This document shows positions 10,830 to 23,714 of a DNA stretch of 64,000 nucleotides, in pieces. Within the stretch, counting starts at the first letter, position 1; every line of letters begins with the position of its first letter. Position numbers and translations under genes: made by a program. The notes beneath the pieces are model-generated. The model did not search any database. It was not told the DNA's origin and saw nothing but the letters and a program-made list of their open reading frames with translations. This DNA comes from Opisthocomus hoazin (taxonomy: Eukaryota; Chordata; Aves; Opisthocomiformes; Opisthocomidae). The stretch spans positions 17,214,417-17,278,416 of the forward strand of contig NC_134415.1 of assembly GCF_030867145.1 (NCBI RefSeq), given 5' to 3'.

Positions 10830-13800
10830 GCCTTTCTGCATTGAGCGAGTTTATAATCTGAAGCAGACCTATGGTGTAATTATCAGGGGTTGGGGTGGAG
10901 AAGCCGCTAATCAGAAAGAGCTGGAGTTTTCCTACGGAGCTTCAAAGCTCTCCGCAAGCAGGAGAGCCTGTGAAGGATACACATGTTGCTGGCTAGGCAG
11001 CCCCTGATGGTTAAAGTTTTACTTAAACCCATGTGTTTTTCCACTGGGTATTTTTATCCTCTGAAGTCTACTGTACTTGGCTCCGTACAGTAAACACATC
11101 CCTGTTGTTCTCTCACACTTGTTTACTTTGCAGCTGGGGGAGCACAGCTCACCATGCTGGCTGTTGGTTGCTGACTGAGTAAGGGAAAATAAAGCGCCCC
11201 AGAAGCCCCAGCTTCTCCTGCCTCCGCTTGCTGGCCCATCTCCTCTCGTGGCCTTTGAACCCTGCTCACTGCTTCCCTCCCAGGGCAGATGCACCTGAGA
11301 CCCACGTTCTCCTCGGCGTCCCTTTTGCAGTCTGTAGCCTCACCAGCAACATTTAGCTCTTCTCTCCTGCTCCCAAGCCTGCCAAGAAAAAGCAGTTGGC
11401 CTCCCAAGCCTCTCACGGGGTGGGTGAGAAGTAGATCTTTCATCTCTTATCTGAGTGCGGAGGGGCAGAAGCAGGAAGAGAAATGCCTCTGTGCTGGGGT
11501 GATGTAAAGAACACATGGTGAAGTCAGGAGCTGAAAACAGGTGTCCTCTGCATGGGTCCAGGACCTGCACATGGCCTTTCAGCAGCTGTTCCACCTTCAG
11601 TGTTCTGAGGCGGGTGCTAGCCATCAATAGGGTGATTCCACAGGGCTCCACAACTAGAAGAAAGACATTGAAAATGGTAACACCAAGGTCAAGTAATTAT
11701 GTAAGCAGCAGAATTTATTAGTCTCTCTCTCATGGCTCTGTCCATTGTAGACTCTTTGATATTTAACAGTATGTCCAAGCTCCTACCAGAACTTTTACTC
11801 TGAGGAAGATGAGCGATTTTATTCTCTCTCCCTTAACTAGATGCCAGTTTTTATGAAGCAGATAGAAATTCAAGATGTCTTGAAGTTGCTGTTACTTTGC
11901 TGATGGATTCAGAGCTGGGAGGGTATGGTGTTGCTGAGCACCATAGATTCATGAACCTTGTTCTGTCAGGATACCAAGATAAAATTTATTTTCATGAAGC
12001 TCTGAAAATAAGCAAACAGCAAGCAAGTAAAGGAACTGGTTGGGAGAGGTCAAGTTCATCACAAAGTGCTTCTATTACAGCCACACTTCACCCTGCAAGC
12101 AGGCTCTGTGCTTTGAGTGAAACTTTGGTCTACCTGGATAACTGGTTGTCTCCTCCCCAACATTTGTGTCTGGCGAGATTTTTACTGGAGACAAGTACGT
12201 TACAGCTGTGGATGCTTCGCTCCTGCTGTAATATGAATTACAATGATTTTTAAAATGCTCTAAAAATAGTACTTTATGCCTTCAACCATCCATTATTTAT
12301 TGACTGACTTTGCAAAACAGACAGAAGAGAAAAATAGAGTTTAACATCAAGATACGAAGAAAGATCAATGTAATTTCGAATACACATTGTGAATACATAT
12401 TTGATTATATTAGATTATACATATTAGGTTGAATACATAAAGGTTATATAAATTACCAATCAGAAAGGGCACAGATCCCAGACTGAAGTCTTTTGAAACT
12501 GTTATCACATATTTATTACTCATAAGGACAAGGTCTTTTTTAACACAGTTTTAAAAAAGAACTGTGGTCAAATAAAAAACAATCACCCCTTCAAATAAAC
12601 AACCAAGCCCACACATTTAGCAGATGTGGTTCTCATCGTGTCTGGGACAATACCAGGGAAGCAAAACAAAATTTGCCCTGATGTTCGCTGCCTGAAACCT
12701 CCTCCCTGCACGTGGGATGAAAGGCAAGCAGGCTTCACCCATAAAGGTGGGAAAGCCCTTTAAGTTCCAGCTGCTTGTCTTTGGATGGGTTGACCAAGAG
12801 ATTGCTTGGCTCTCACTGGTGTGCTGATAGGTGTCGTGTCCTACCTGAGAGAAGCCCCCTGCATAGAGAAGAAGGTGAGGAGGTCTTTCCCCCCTCCCTA
12901 CATCTTGCACCCACCCAGAGCAGATCCTGGAGCTCCTGAGGTCAGGGCACAAACCACAGACTCCCTGGGGCAGTGACTCACTGTGAGACATTACATGCTG
13001 ACAGGCAAAGCCAACAGATGCCACCCTGGGAAAGGCACGTGGATGTGCGGTGGGTGGCAGACAGCAAGCAGGCCACCTCCCTCCAGGGGTAAGAGTGGGG
13101 ACGTGGGGTGGCAGCTCTGCTTCAGACACCCCAAGGAAGTTTGGGTGGTGCCAAGGGTGAAGGTCATAACCCTGCCATAACCAGGAGCTCTGCAAAGCCA
13201 GGTAAAATGTCTCTCTGGTGTTAGGAATTGTCTTTCACCAAATATTGAAGCCCAGAGACGAAAATTTCATTATTCTTCTATGAACATGTTTCATGGCTGC
13301 TGCTGCAGCTGGGGAGATTCCTGAGCAGCGAACGTATCACTGCAAAGCTCTCCTCCTTCTAGCTTCAGGTTTTATCCTCTTTCTAGTGTCTGTGCAATGG
13401 GTTTGAAAACAATAAAACAGCCTGAAGTCATGTCTGCTCAGTGCATTCCCTTCCTCCTAGACCCTGCCCAGCTCGGTGCTGGGAGGGTGATCCCCAAGAA
13501 GACGGACCAAGAAGCTCATTCTTAGTGTCAGGGAACTACACATGAGGTCTGTCCGGCCCAAGTAAGCGCCAGCCCTCAACAGAGCCTGTGGAAACAGGGG
13601 AGCCGAAGGCCATGGAGAAGAACTGAGTAACATGAAGGCCAAAAGGTAAAACTTACTGTAACTCCTCGTCCCTTTTGCTGTCTTTCTCAGTCATAAAAAC
13701 TCAGCGGGGGATGTTTAAAATGCCAGTCATGTCATTACTCGTTCAGTTTGTGATGCTTGATATAAGATTTCAGCAGAGTAATGGGATCCAGCTCGTACTG

Positions 13801-14470
13801 CTGCAGTCTGTGTACACAGCTCAGAGGAAGGGGAGTTGCATCTCTGCTCGTGAAAGATCCCATCAGGGCACTCAGAGCGAAAGAAGCTGGCAGGGTCCCA
13901 CAACCATGGGTGATTCTTCCACTGCAGTACTTGCATACAGACCACAGCACTACAAGAAATTATTTACTTGCTGAAGAATTAGGAACCAAAGAGAGACAAC
14001 AAGCTGCTTACATCTGATATTGCAAAACTCGAGGTAGTGGACCGCTGCTGGGTTTTGTGGAATATCTCATGGCCACGTACATAGCCTTTTCAGCATGGGG
14101 CCATGCTTTCTTACGTGAGGGCAGGGTACTGAGGACCAGATTGTGAAAGGTGCCCTTGCCATTTCCTGGGAGTATAGAAGTTTGTGTCTATGTATAGGGG
14201 AGGTTAGCTGCAAGCACCAGGAGATCAGGCCACGCAGCTGCTGATACAAGCAGGCAAAAATGAAGATGTAAATTTCTGCAGCAGTGACAACATGCAGCTG
14301 AAAAACTGAGACAGGCAGCATGCCCGTGACATCCACGGCTTGGAAGTTATAAGGAGAATGAGACACTACATGGAATCTGCCATTCACCTGATGTGCTGCC
14401 AAAAGCGGTATTAAAAAATAGCGTAGGCTCGAACGTGCTGTGGGGCTTGGGATCAGATTTTCTAGGTTCT
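10830..14470. other. Single-copy non-coding stretch, no gene recognised
   Basis: The part at 12,250-12,600 is AT-rich with near-repeats of GAATACA and ATTAGATTATA words. The part at 12,880-13,110 is GC-rich, which explains a 192-codon minus-strand open frame (12,617-13,195) that matches no family I recognise. A second long minus-strand frame (14,067-14,651, 194 codons) overlaps the hairpin at 14,473 and is likewise unrecognised. No repeat family was identified. Confidence 0.5.
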
Positions 14471-14472
14471 CG

Positions 14473-14506
14473 TGGAAAATCAAACCAGCATTAGTTTGAT
14501 TTTCCA
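14473..14506. repeat. Perfect inverted repeat, 13-bp arms, 8-nt loop
   Basis: TGGAAAATCAAAC (14,473-14,485) is followed by an 8-nt spacer and its exact reverse complement GTTTGATTTTCCA (14,494-14,506). The transcript of either strand would form a 13-bp stem-loop. The stem is AT-rich and the flanks are not obviously complementary, so a microRNA precursor (longer imperfect stem) is not supported by what is visible. Confidence 0.9.
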
Positions 14507-14509
14507 GCC

Positions 14510-17500
14510 CATCTAGGGTTTGGTTAAGGAAGCATTTTCCATGGCTCTGTTCTCTGGCCGGGAGCAGAATGACAGAAGTGCAAAGCTGCAGAGCAGCTTC
14601 CAAGGTATCTCCCGAACACAGTATCTTGCTGTCAGCCCTTAGCAGAGACATTGCTTCATTTCCCTCTTGTTGCTGGACTCTGGAAGGAGTCTCACCTTCC
14701 TTCAGGCCTCTTTCTAGGACTGCAGAAAAGAGCTTGAGTAAAGAAGTCGGCAGTGCATAAACCTCTGCATTTTACTTTCTGTTCGTACATTGCGCCAAAT
14801 CTCAGCTCTTCAGAAATAAAAGATGGTTGCGGAAAGGGCAGGATGGGAGGAAGACGAGTGTAGAGAAAGAGCTGATCAGAAGTTTTTAAGCCCTTCTTCC
14901 CTCATCTTGCTTAGACACCTTTATTTTTCTTGTAATGGGACAAATCTCTAGCCGAGCTTCAAGTGCTCCAAAGTCTGGCACGTTGTCCTTGTGCTGCTCT
15001 GGCTTTAAGAGGGCACACTTTGCAGTTTCAGTTTCACTTTACTTCTCTCTGGGTGAGTCAGCCCCTTTCATCAACATCTTTTGTTTATGATCACCCTGTC
15101 AAAGAGACAGAAAATAGAAAGCTGTTTCAGTAACTGCAGAGAACTTTACTTCCCGAGAGCTTTAAGCCTGCAAACTTTGGGGAGGCTGTACTGATAAAAG
15201 CCATCTTCTCCAGGGCTGAGCTCTGGAGTCAGCTGCTGTTACTTATCACTTTGGGGAGAGGAAACACTACCTCACTCTTCTGCTCCCATAGTTCTGTATC
15301 CTTGCGACTGGTTTGGTTTTCATTTTTTATCAGTAGGCTGAATTGGCAGGATGGGTTCCTTTGTGCATTCAGTGTCTCAACAGAGACGTTAGGTTTGGCC
15401 CTTAGGAAAATGAGGACCTGGATTGTGCGGGGACACTGGAAACCTGAAAATATTTTCCTCCTTTAAAGTCATACCAGGACCTACTATAGTGGCTTCATAC
15501 ACTACCCACACACTGGTCCCTGTTGCTGTCCAGGACAGTTTCCTGTAAGGGAAACAAATCTTGCTCTTAAACCCTTGGGGGTGTACTGGACACCCAGACT
15601 CTTCCTGGACCATGGACTTGGACCTACTATTCATACAGCCTCAGAACGCATCTCAGTCAGTGACAGAGGATGTCAATTCTGGCTCAAGCCTGGGGGGATG
15701 TTGCTGAAGCCAGTGTTATCCTAACAGATTTTTTCTTTTACTTATTGTTTTCTCCAACAACAAGGAACTTTTCAGGAAAGGTTTCTTTTTTTTCCACTCC
15801 TTTGGAGTCTGGTAACTAGTCACAATGCCAAGTCAGCAACCATATTCTAACAACCTAACCAGAATCACCGAGAGGCTAAATACATTCAAAGAGAGGACTG
15901 AGAGGATTCACTTCTGTTCGTTCCTAGGATCCTCTCTGCAGGTAATGTAGGCGTGAACCCTCCTAGCCAGGCGTAAGGTTCTGCCTGCTCATCATCCCAA
16001 TAGAGACCAATACAGATGTTTTACAGTAAGGAATTATTGTCTTCAGCAGAACCCATTAAGAAGACTTTGGCTTGAGCTCTGAAGGTTTTGTATCCTTTCT
16101 GTGCCTCTTAGATGCCTATGTTCTTTGCCTAACAGATATAGTGGTAAATCCTAGGGGTAGGTAAACAGAAGAGATAAAGACTCTGAAGCCCAAGGCTTAT
16201 TTGTCTGATGTCTGTTTAAATGCCATACAACAAAGCTTTATTAGCACAAAGCAGCAAGGTCTGCATGTGGCCAGAAGTCTCTCCTGCCTGTTGTCTCTGC
16301 ACAGCCCATGTACTCACTCCTTATCCCTGGTTTATACAGCTGGTCTGAGGACCACCCCAGGTAACAAAGAAAACATCAGCTCTTGAAAGATCTGCTGGGA
16401 ATAGGAAGATGTCGTATTATTTACCCGGTGGGATTTATGCATGTGTGTGTGTGTTTAACAAGGAGCCTGGTGCCTGCTGGACTCCTGAGGCTGGAATTTA
16501 TACAGGCCAGCATTTGGCTGCTGTAGTTTATCTTGAATGCAAGAATAATAAACTCAGCTGACAGGATGATGTATGCAAAGCATCTTCTCCTCCCACAGCA
16601 TGTGGTAGAGGTGTCTGGTTTGCAGGGAGTCCTATTATTAAGTGATTAGCCTTGCAACATTATCAATATCAGATTGCTTAAGGGCTTTGGGGTATCAGCA
16701 ATACAGTAGGACTTGATGTCCATCCATCATGGTGACAGTCAGATACAGACGGTGGTGTGAGAGCATTACCTGTGTAGGTGAAACAGATGTGTGGGTTTGT
16801 CACATGAAAGCTCTCAGAGATACTTGCAAAAGAAAACAAAGCTGTGCCTTCGTTATCATTAGTTCCGTTATGAGATAACTTCTGCTACATTGTTTTATTG
16901 GCCCTCTTTGTCTCTTCCTTGCTTGTCCTGTTACTGGCTCTCATTCAACAAGAACAAAACCAAAAACATCCCAAGCACCACCGAATATGGTATTTTCTTG
17001 ACTTTTCAGGCAAGGTTGATTTATTCATCCCTAATTAAGTTTCAGCATCCAGGGAGCTTCAATCTCCTCTTTGTGCTTCTGCCAATTCAGATGGTAACTC
17101 TGGGTTCTTAGGAAGCTTGAGTCTTTGGATTTCTTTTCGTCACCTAAAAGGTTGCTGAAAAGACCATAAAAAAACAACAGCTTGCTGTACTGGATATGTT
17201 TCACCCTGAATAATCATTAAGACCCACATCTTCAAAGGTAAATCGAGTACTTCAGAGGATCTGACTGTAACTACTTAAATTGCATCCTGCTCACATCATA
17301 AATAATTCTTACCCATTTTATAAAGCAAAAAGCTCTTCATGGCCACACCTCACCGTACATGTTTCCTCTTGTCAACACTTTTTATCTTACCCCAGCTGTG
17401 ACACCAAAATCCTCAGGTAAGGGCCCACTATTGCAGTTTGTTATATAAATTTTCAGTGTTGTATACATGAGTGATTAGAGTGGATTGTATACCTGTGGGA

Positions 17501-18450
17501 ATTATTCCTCTCAGAATAGCAACCGCTCCCCCGACACAGGATGACTCTCACAAAAGGAAACATTAGGCCAAGTACAATCAGGCCAGGCTGGCATTTGTAA
17601 GAAAATTGGGTCTAATCTATCATGTCGACATGGAGCATGCTGGAGTCTAGTTTCTAAAACTTTTCTAATTTCCTTACCTTCCGGTAAGTCTTCAGTGTCC
17701 TGTGAGACTAACGAAGATTTGACCATATGTTTCTGGGAGGTAGAGCTTTCAATCCTGCGATATGGACATGTAAGCAGACACTTTCCCCAGTCCCACCCAT
17801 ATCAAAAGAGAAGAGGGAAATGATCGCAAAGAATCCAGGCCCCTCCTGACTAAAATGCTCCCGTGCTGTTTGTGCAGCCGTGCTCCGCAGGAAAGCTGAA
17901 GGACAAGTCTCTCTACGCATTGCTTTGGAGCTTGGAGCAGCATTTCAGGCCCTTGCAGAAATTCATAAAACAGTTGTGGAGGGAGGCAGATAGAGTGAAC
18001 ATGGGGGACACCACAGTCTCACTGAAACTGGTCTGGTATAGAAAGGCCTGAAAATCTGAACACTGACCCCAACTTCATGAGGGCAGTTTCACCCAAACTG
18101 TAACGCTGGCTTTCTTCTTATTGGCATCTGACACTCCTCTAAGTGGGCATGCTGGCTTGCTCTTTTGTGTGGGTCCATTGCTGTCCCTCTAAAGTCAGGG
18201 CATTGCTTTGTCTTGTCGAGGACTTAATTATCCATAAGATAATTAAGATTAAAATAAGATACTGTTTGGGTATGGAAACTTGCTGCAGCTACAAGAAGAC
18301 ACTGTTATATAATGTAGAATACTATGTTGCCTGGCAAACTAGAAGGCCATTTCAAGTATCCAAAATCCTTTGCTCTCTGTGTTGCTTCTCATTTCTCAAA
18401 CATGTGGGAGCAGCTTGCCTTTACCTAGGAGGACATATTTTTGGGGAAAC
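14510..18450. other. Single-copy non-coding stretch, no gene recognised
   Basis: No repeat family or gene was recognised. A short (TG)n run lies at 16,442-16,454. Open frames are all below 82 codons. Confidence 0.6.
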
Positions 18451-18512
18451 AGGACTCGGCCCACTGAGGTCAGTGGAAAGTCACCCATTGGTTCTAATAG
18501 GCTCCAAAAAGG
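18451..18512 (+). repeat. Ancient amniote palindromic repeat fragment (same family as 58,351)
   Basis: AGGACTCGGCCCACTGAGGT followed by CAGTGGAAAGTCACCCATTGG matches the family pattern GATC.GGCCCACTGAAGTCAATGGAAAGACTCCCATTGACTTCAATGGGC. The left arm and centre are well preserved; the right arm (GTTCTAATAGGCTCC) is decayed. The better preserved copy is at 58,351-58,418. Confidence 0.6.
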
Positions 18513-18519
18513 GTCCCAG

Positions 18520-21500
18520 AGGGACATCATACAACTCAATGATGTTACCCAGATCCTTCATTTGCATTTTGTCTTGTCCTCTGTTTCCTATTATCTGTTT
18601 TCCCTCCTGAGTGTGGAGACAGATTTATCCTAGCAATTTACAAAACATATTCTGCTCCTCTTTTGTGAAATCACTTGTATTATTTCTTCATCCCCTGACT
18701 TCCTTTGTACAAAAACCACCTTTGCTTTTCCTTCAGCGTGTTTCCCCCTAGCCACCCAAGTTTCAAACCATTATTTTCAAACAACCAGCTCCATAAGCAA
18801 GTCACAATGTTTTTTTTTCCACAACAAACTCTGAAGAGCAGAAGTTGGTTGGTAGGCAGGATCAGCACCACTTCCCTGTTGGTCTGGCTTTTGTACCATT
18901 GTATATCGTATTCGACTGGTCCTGAGTGTGGCATCGCACCCCCCATGCCAGGCACCCTGCACCCCACAGAGCAGGAGAACGGAGCTAAGCTCCCGGCAGC
19001 AAAGTTTTATCTGAGCTTTCAAATATTGTTTTGCACCGTGGGCAGCTTGGAGCAGACTGGATCCTAATGGACTGTTAGGCCAATTTTGGCTTGCTAACCG
19101 CCTTTGTAAGGATAAGAAATGAGCTGGGACAGAGAGAAGCAAAATGCTTCAGAATATATGTTTAATTCTCTGCTAGCACTTCCGTGGAAGAGCCAAAATG
19201 GATATTACTGTCACTCAAATTTCCCTCTTGTCATTTAGTTTATCATCCCTGCCCCACAAGCCCATGCTTGCAGTGAGCATGCAAACGTGCCCATCTGCTG
19301 ACCTTGGAGATAGACTGGCAGGCACCGAGCGGGGACGCCGGGCCTCTGCTTGCCACGGGGCACACGTCCTGCATGGCAGTTGGGATTTGGGCTGACGTTG
19401 TTGGCTTCATTCAGTGAAGAGGGGACAGTTCACAGAGCCAGCAGGAGCCAGCTGCAAGGACCCATGGAGGATATGCAGCAGTGCCCCATGAGCCCGCGAT
19501 ACAGCAGAGACCATGTCCACAGTACAGTCTGCACCATGTCTGGTCTCTGTGGGTGGCAGAAATGAAGCTTTGCTCCTTGTGCCTATATGAAATAATCTGT
19601 GTGAATGTAGCGCAAGGGAGGGCTCTGGGATATAAATACAGGCATTTTGCTACCACAGCATGGGACTATGCCCACCAAGTGAAACTTTCTCTACAGGGTT
19701 AGTCAGCTGAAGGGACTTCACGCTGTTAGGAGCCTACATGCCACAGCACGTGGTCACCCAAGGGAGCAGGCAGTGGCCACAGCCAAAACATGGAGAAAAT
19801 TGTAGTGCATGGGGAGGGGAAAGAGGGGATGAGAAACCTATAGCAGGAGAACCCTATGAAACAGGGTTGATAGCTATATTACCCAAGGTCTAGGTGGAGC
19901 AGCTACTGGGTGAAGGAGGAGACAGGGAATATAGCATTATGTCCTGAAAAACACCTGTCCTTGCTGCTAGTCTATTATGTTTTGACTCTCTGGCATTGCA
20001 GGGAATGTGATTTTCCTTTGCAAAGGGCCACAATGTGCCTGATCATGAGGCAATGATTATGCACTCTTCTGAATTTGTGTCTGCTTTTTCCACTGTGACT
20101 TTTTCAGCATCTTGATCACCACACTATAGCCAGGGTAAGTAGGACCATGCACATCCAGATGTGTATTAAGTCCTGGCAGCAGGATGAAGGTCTCCTCTTC
20201 TCAGATAAATGGGGCACCTGGGTGCAGAATAGTGCTCATGGTTCCAGGTCTGCCTGGCTGGCCATAAGGTGCGTGACTGCAGCAGGAGCACAGGACTAGC
20301 ATCCTCATTTGCCAGCATTGCACATGCCAATTGTTCTGAGGATTAAGAAGAAGAAAATTCCTGTAAGTTCCTGTTTCTGCTACCCTAATAATTTGATCTT
20401 GCACATTTGGAAATACTTTCCCCTCCTGAAGCTGATTTAGCATGCTGGACTGCTCCTGCTAGTGCCAACACAGTGTGAGGAGAAATAGGTAGACAAAAAG
20501 GAATGGAAAGATGTTGTCTGCTCTTCTAGCTGAATTCTTATTCTCCCTTGGCCTAGACATCCTTGTTAGCAACAAGGTTTTGGAGATCTCCTCTGGAAAC
20601 CCAGCAGAAGAGATGCAGGATTGCTTTACCCAGACTGATCCACATCCAGACAACTTAGTGAGTGTTAAAAACATCTTGGAAAATGCTATTCTGAGCGCTC
20701 TTGATGCATTCAATAGCTCCAGAACGTATTTGTAGTGTTCTGGGGTCAGGGAAACAACATTCTTTCCTTAAGCTTTCGGGTGTGCTGGATATTGTGGGTC
20801 TGTGCTGTGCAGACAGCAAGCACAGATGGTGATATATATACTGTTGAACTCCACAGAGGCTAGTGACCACCTGCTGCACAGTCAGGGAGGTGAAGAACCA
20901 GTGGCTTGTGGACTCCAACAATTTCTGCTAGTCTGCTGTTGTCTTAGAGACGTCTAGCGGAAACTCAGGGCGAAACCACCTCTTGGTGCCCATCTTGTTC
21001 TTCCAAGGAAAACTCTCTTAAACAGGTGCTTTTCCATCTCCACCGTCAGAGAGACACTCGAAGAATTGCGCTTACCTTTCTGGAAGACTTGAATATCAAT
21101 AATGTGTACTCCTATTGCTCTTGCCACCTTTCAGATAGGGTGTTGTCTGTGGACAGCCTAGTGCTGAAGATCCTGAATGGCATCTTGGATTCTGTTCTAT
21201 TCTTCTCTTTCCACCTCTGCCTTCTCCACAATAATTATTTAATGCAAGACACATTCCCAGTGATGGAGCAAAGGATGGAATCTAGAGCTCCTCTGCCTCC
21301 AGGCCCAGCCTCCTGTCTACCAGGCGACTAGGCTAAGGCTTAGCAGATTGGAAGGCACGGTGTTGAACCTTCCCATAGTAGGAAAAAAACTAAATGCAGA
21401 TCTCTCCCTTACACACATGACTGTTATAAAGACGAGATTATAATATGGGCAGCCTCCCCTCCCAGTTGTTCTCTTAAATGGACTTGTTGTGGCATTTGTG

Positions 21501-22950
21501 CTTTGTGCAGGAGTGAATGGCAAATGCTTGGTCTCATCCCCTAGGCTGGGACATTGAGAGTCCTTCCTCAGCAGGTGAGAAAATGCATAACCAAGGCAAA
21601 ATTTTGCTGACTCCTATCCCACTGTCCTGTCATTCACTCTGAAACCAGGCACGCAGGGCAGTGCCACTTCTGCACCTCACTGCCTCTTGCTCTGGGTGAA
21701 TCAGTGTCTGGATACCTCTTCAGTGACTTTTTGAAGACCACCACCTTCCCACTTTCTGTGCAAACAACAGAAGTCCCTCTTCCCTCACAGAGCATCCCAA
21801 GGAGAAGCTACCCATCTCCCATCTAATCCTAACTGCTCTCCCTAGTTTCTACGTGTTTTCTGCATGGCTTTACACTCTTGCTGGACATAAGAGGTTTCCT
21901 GCACATGCAGGGTGGCTGGGGTGAGCTGATTACCCACTTCCCTTCCTTGGCCAAGGGTGGTCTGTTACTTCTAGCTGCTTGCAGCACAGTACCTGATAGG
22001 ACGCCTCCAGCGCATTTTCTCCTTGCAAGCCTGAGGCTCCCTTGCTTGAAAGCAAGCAAGGGGAGTCACACAGTCATAGTGTGAATAATTGAAAAATATT
22101 TATAGAAAAGTGGGGGAAAAGCAAGTGAGTATTAATAAATTACAGAAAGATAGAACATCTGCACTAAATTATTGCAAACTCAAGTGAGAGCGGAAAGCTA
22201 AATAAATAAAGAGGAAATCATGTTAAGGAAGAAGATGAGTAATAGAAAAATTCTCCTTCAGAGTGCCACCAGTTAGCTTTTTTGTACAGCAGTATATACA
22301 AACAAACCTAATGGAGCTATAAAAGGGGTCAGGAAGTTTGATGCAGCTGACTAACAGCTGTCTGCCCTATTTATTCTCCTCCCTTCTGACTCTACATTAT
22401 CTTATGGCCTGGCCAGTGCAGTGCAAAGTGAAGGACCCTGAGGTTTGGGGCTGCCTTGCCTTATCACGGCGACCAGGGGATTTACTAGCTGAAAGCAGAG
22501 GTCCTGTGTGTGCAAGAATGATGAGGTAGAGATCCGCACACAGCAGGGGATTAGGAACGGTCTTGGAGAAACCATGTCACAGGCAGGACGTTTGAATGGC
22601 CAAGCAGCTCAGCAACCTGGCCTGTGAAAAAACACACTTTTTTTTTGTTCTTCTAGTTCTGTTGCCATGCTTGCTCCCAGTCGGATGTGGTGGGGCACAG
22701 AGGTGGAACAGGTGACTTTCGAGGATCCTTCCCAGGCTTGTGACTCTGTGATGTCACATATATTCCCTTTATTCAAGGATGTGTCTGCACAAGAAGTCCA
22801 GGTTGACACAGACACAAATGGGAGAGGGGTTCAAAATGTAAAAGAGTATTTCTGTCTGTCCTAAAGCAAGATCAGCTGTACCATTCCTCATAAAGGTAAC
22901 TGTTTATTTGCCCTAAAGACCTTCTAAGATGGCTATTCCGTATCTTCCTC
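18520..22950. other. Single-copy non-coding stretch, no gene recognised
   Basis: No repeat family or gene was identified. Frames of up to 121 codons occur on both strands between 18.7 and 19.1 kb without recognisable domains. A GGGTAAGTAGG donor-like match occurs near 20,132-20,142. A short T9 run lies near 22,639. Confidence 0.55.
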
Positions 22951-22959
22951 AAACAACCT

Positions 22960-23590
22960 ATCACTATACTTGCTACTAGAAATCTTCTTTGAATGCCTAA
23001 ATTGCTTTTCTTGTAGCAGTGGAAAACCACAGTTTTGCTATGATCTGTACAACTAAAGAGGTAGATCCCCTTTTACTTTGCAGCAGCCATCTACCTGTTG
23101 AAAGTATGTTACCATGTCTCTTTCAGCCTCTTCTCCCTTAAATAAACCTGATTCTTTCAGATTTCTTTTCACAGACTGCATTTTCTCCATTTCTGGCAGT
23201 TCTTGCTCTTCATTTTGTGGAATAGCATGCCTTAAGCTTAAGGAATAATGTTTCAGTGAAGGCCTTCCCCACTACTAAGTACAGCGCAATATCACTTTTC
23301 GTGTTGTGCAGGCCTGAATTCCTGTTTGTACAGTTCCATGTGATAGTTTGCCATTTCCACACCAGCCTGCCATTGCTGTTTCAGGCTCAGATAACCCACA
23401 AATCCTTTCCCAGAGAGTCCTTTCTAACCAAAATGTCTTTCTGCATTTTTAGCATCATAAAATTTACTACCTGTGCAATATCCAGAGTCTACCTGAACTC
23501 CTTTGGTCCTGCTCCGTCATCCCACCCACCATTTTCAGACTATTTCTTCAACTTAAGATCATTCTGGAACCAGATGTTTTGCTAAGACAC
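22960..23590 (-). mobile_element. CR1 LINE, decayed: ORF2 C-terminal part (3' portion of a longer copy)
   Basis: Read on the minus strand, this segment follows the CR1 ORF2 3' region in order. Near 23,520-23,570 is the 'QNDL' segment just after the reverse transcriptase FADDT box. Near 23,270-23,310 is the 'LYSALV-P' segment, seen on the plus strand as GGCCTTCCCCACTACTAAGTACAG. Then comes the tract seen on the plus strand as ATGTTACCATGTCTCTTTCAGCCTCTTCTCC (about 23,107-23,137), which corresponds to the familiar CR1 'ATCATGTC...CAGTCTTCTCTTCTCC' word. The frame is broken by many stops and indels. A 14-bp perfect palindrome, CCTTAAGCTTAAGG (23,230-23,243), lies inside it. The divergence points to an old CR1 subfamily. 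Probably one insertion with 23,715-24,790. Confidence 0.75.
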
Positions 23591-23714
23591 ATGGTAACAC
23601 AACAGTTTTTCCTCTGTACATAAAGTCTTGTTTTCCTAAATACTTCCAAGGCTGTTCTTTCCCTAATATAGCCTTAAATCTTATCTTTTATCATTGCTAT
23701 TAACTGTGCTAATT

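Noticed and set aside
12617..13195. 192-codon minus-strand open frame
   Set aside because: GC-rich context, Pro/His/Ser-rich low-information product, no family match.
14067..14651. 194-codon minus-strand open frame
   Set aside because: No recognisable family, and it spans a perfect DNA hairpin that would give an implausible protein; no exon signals looked for coincide with its ends.
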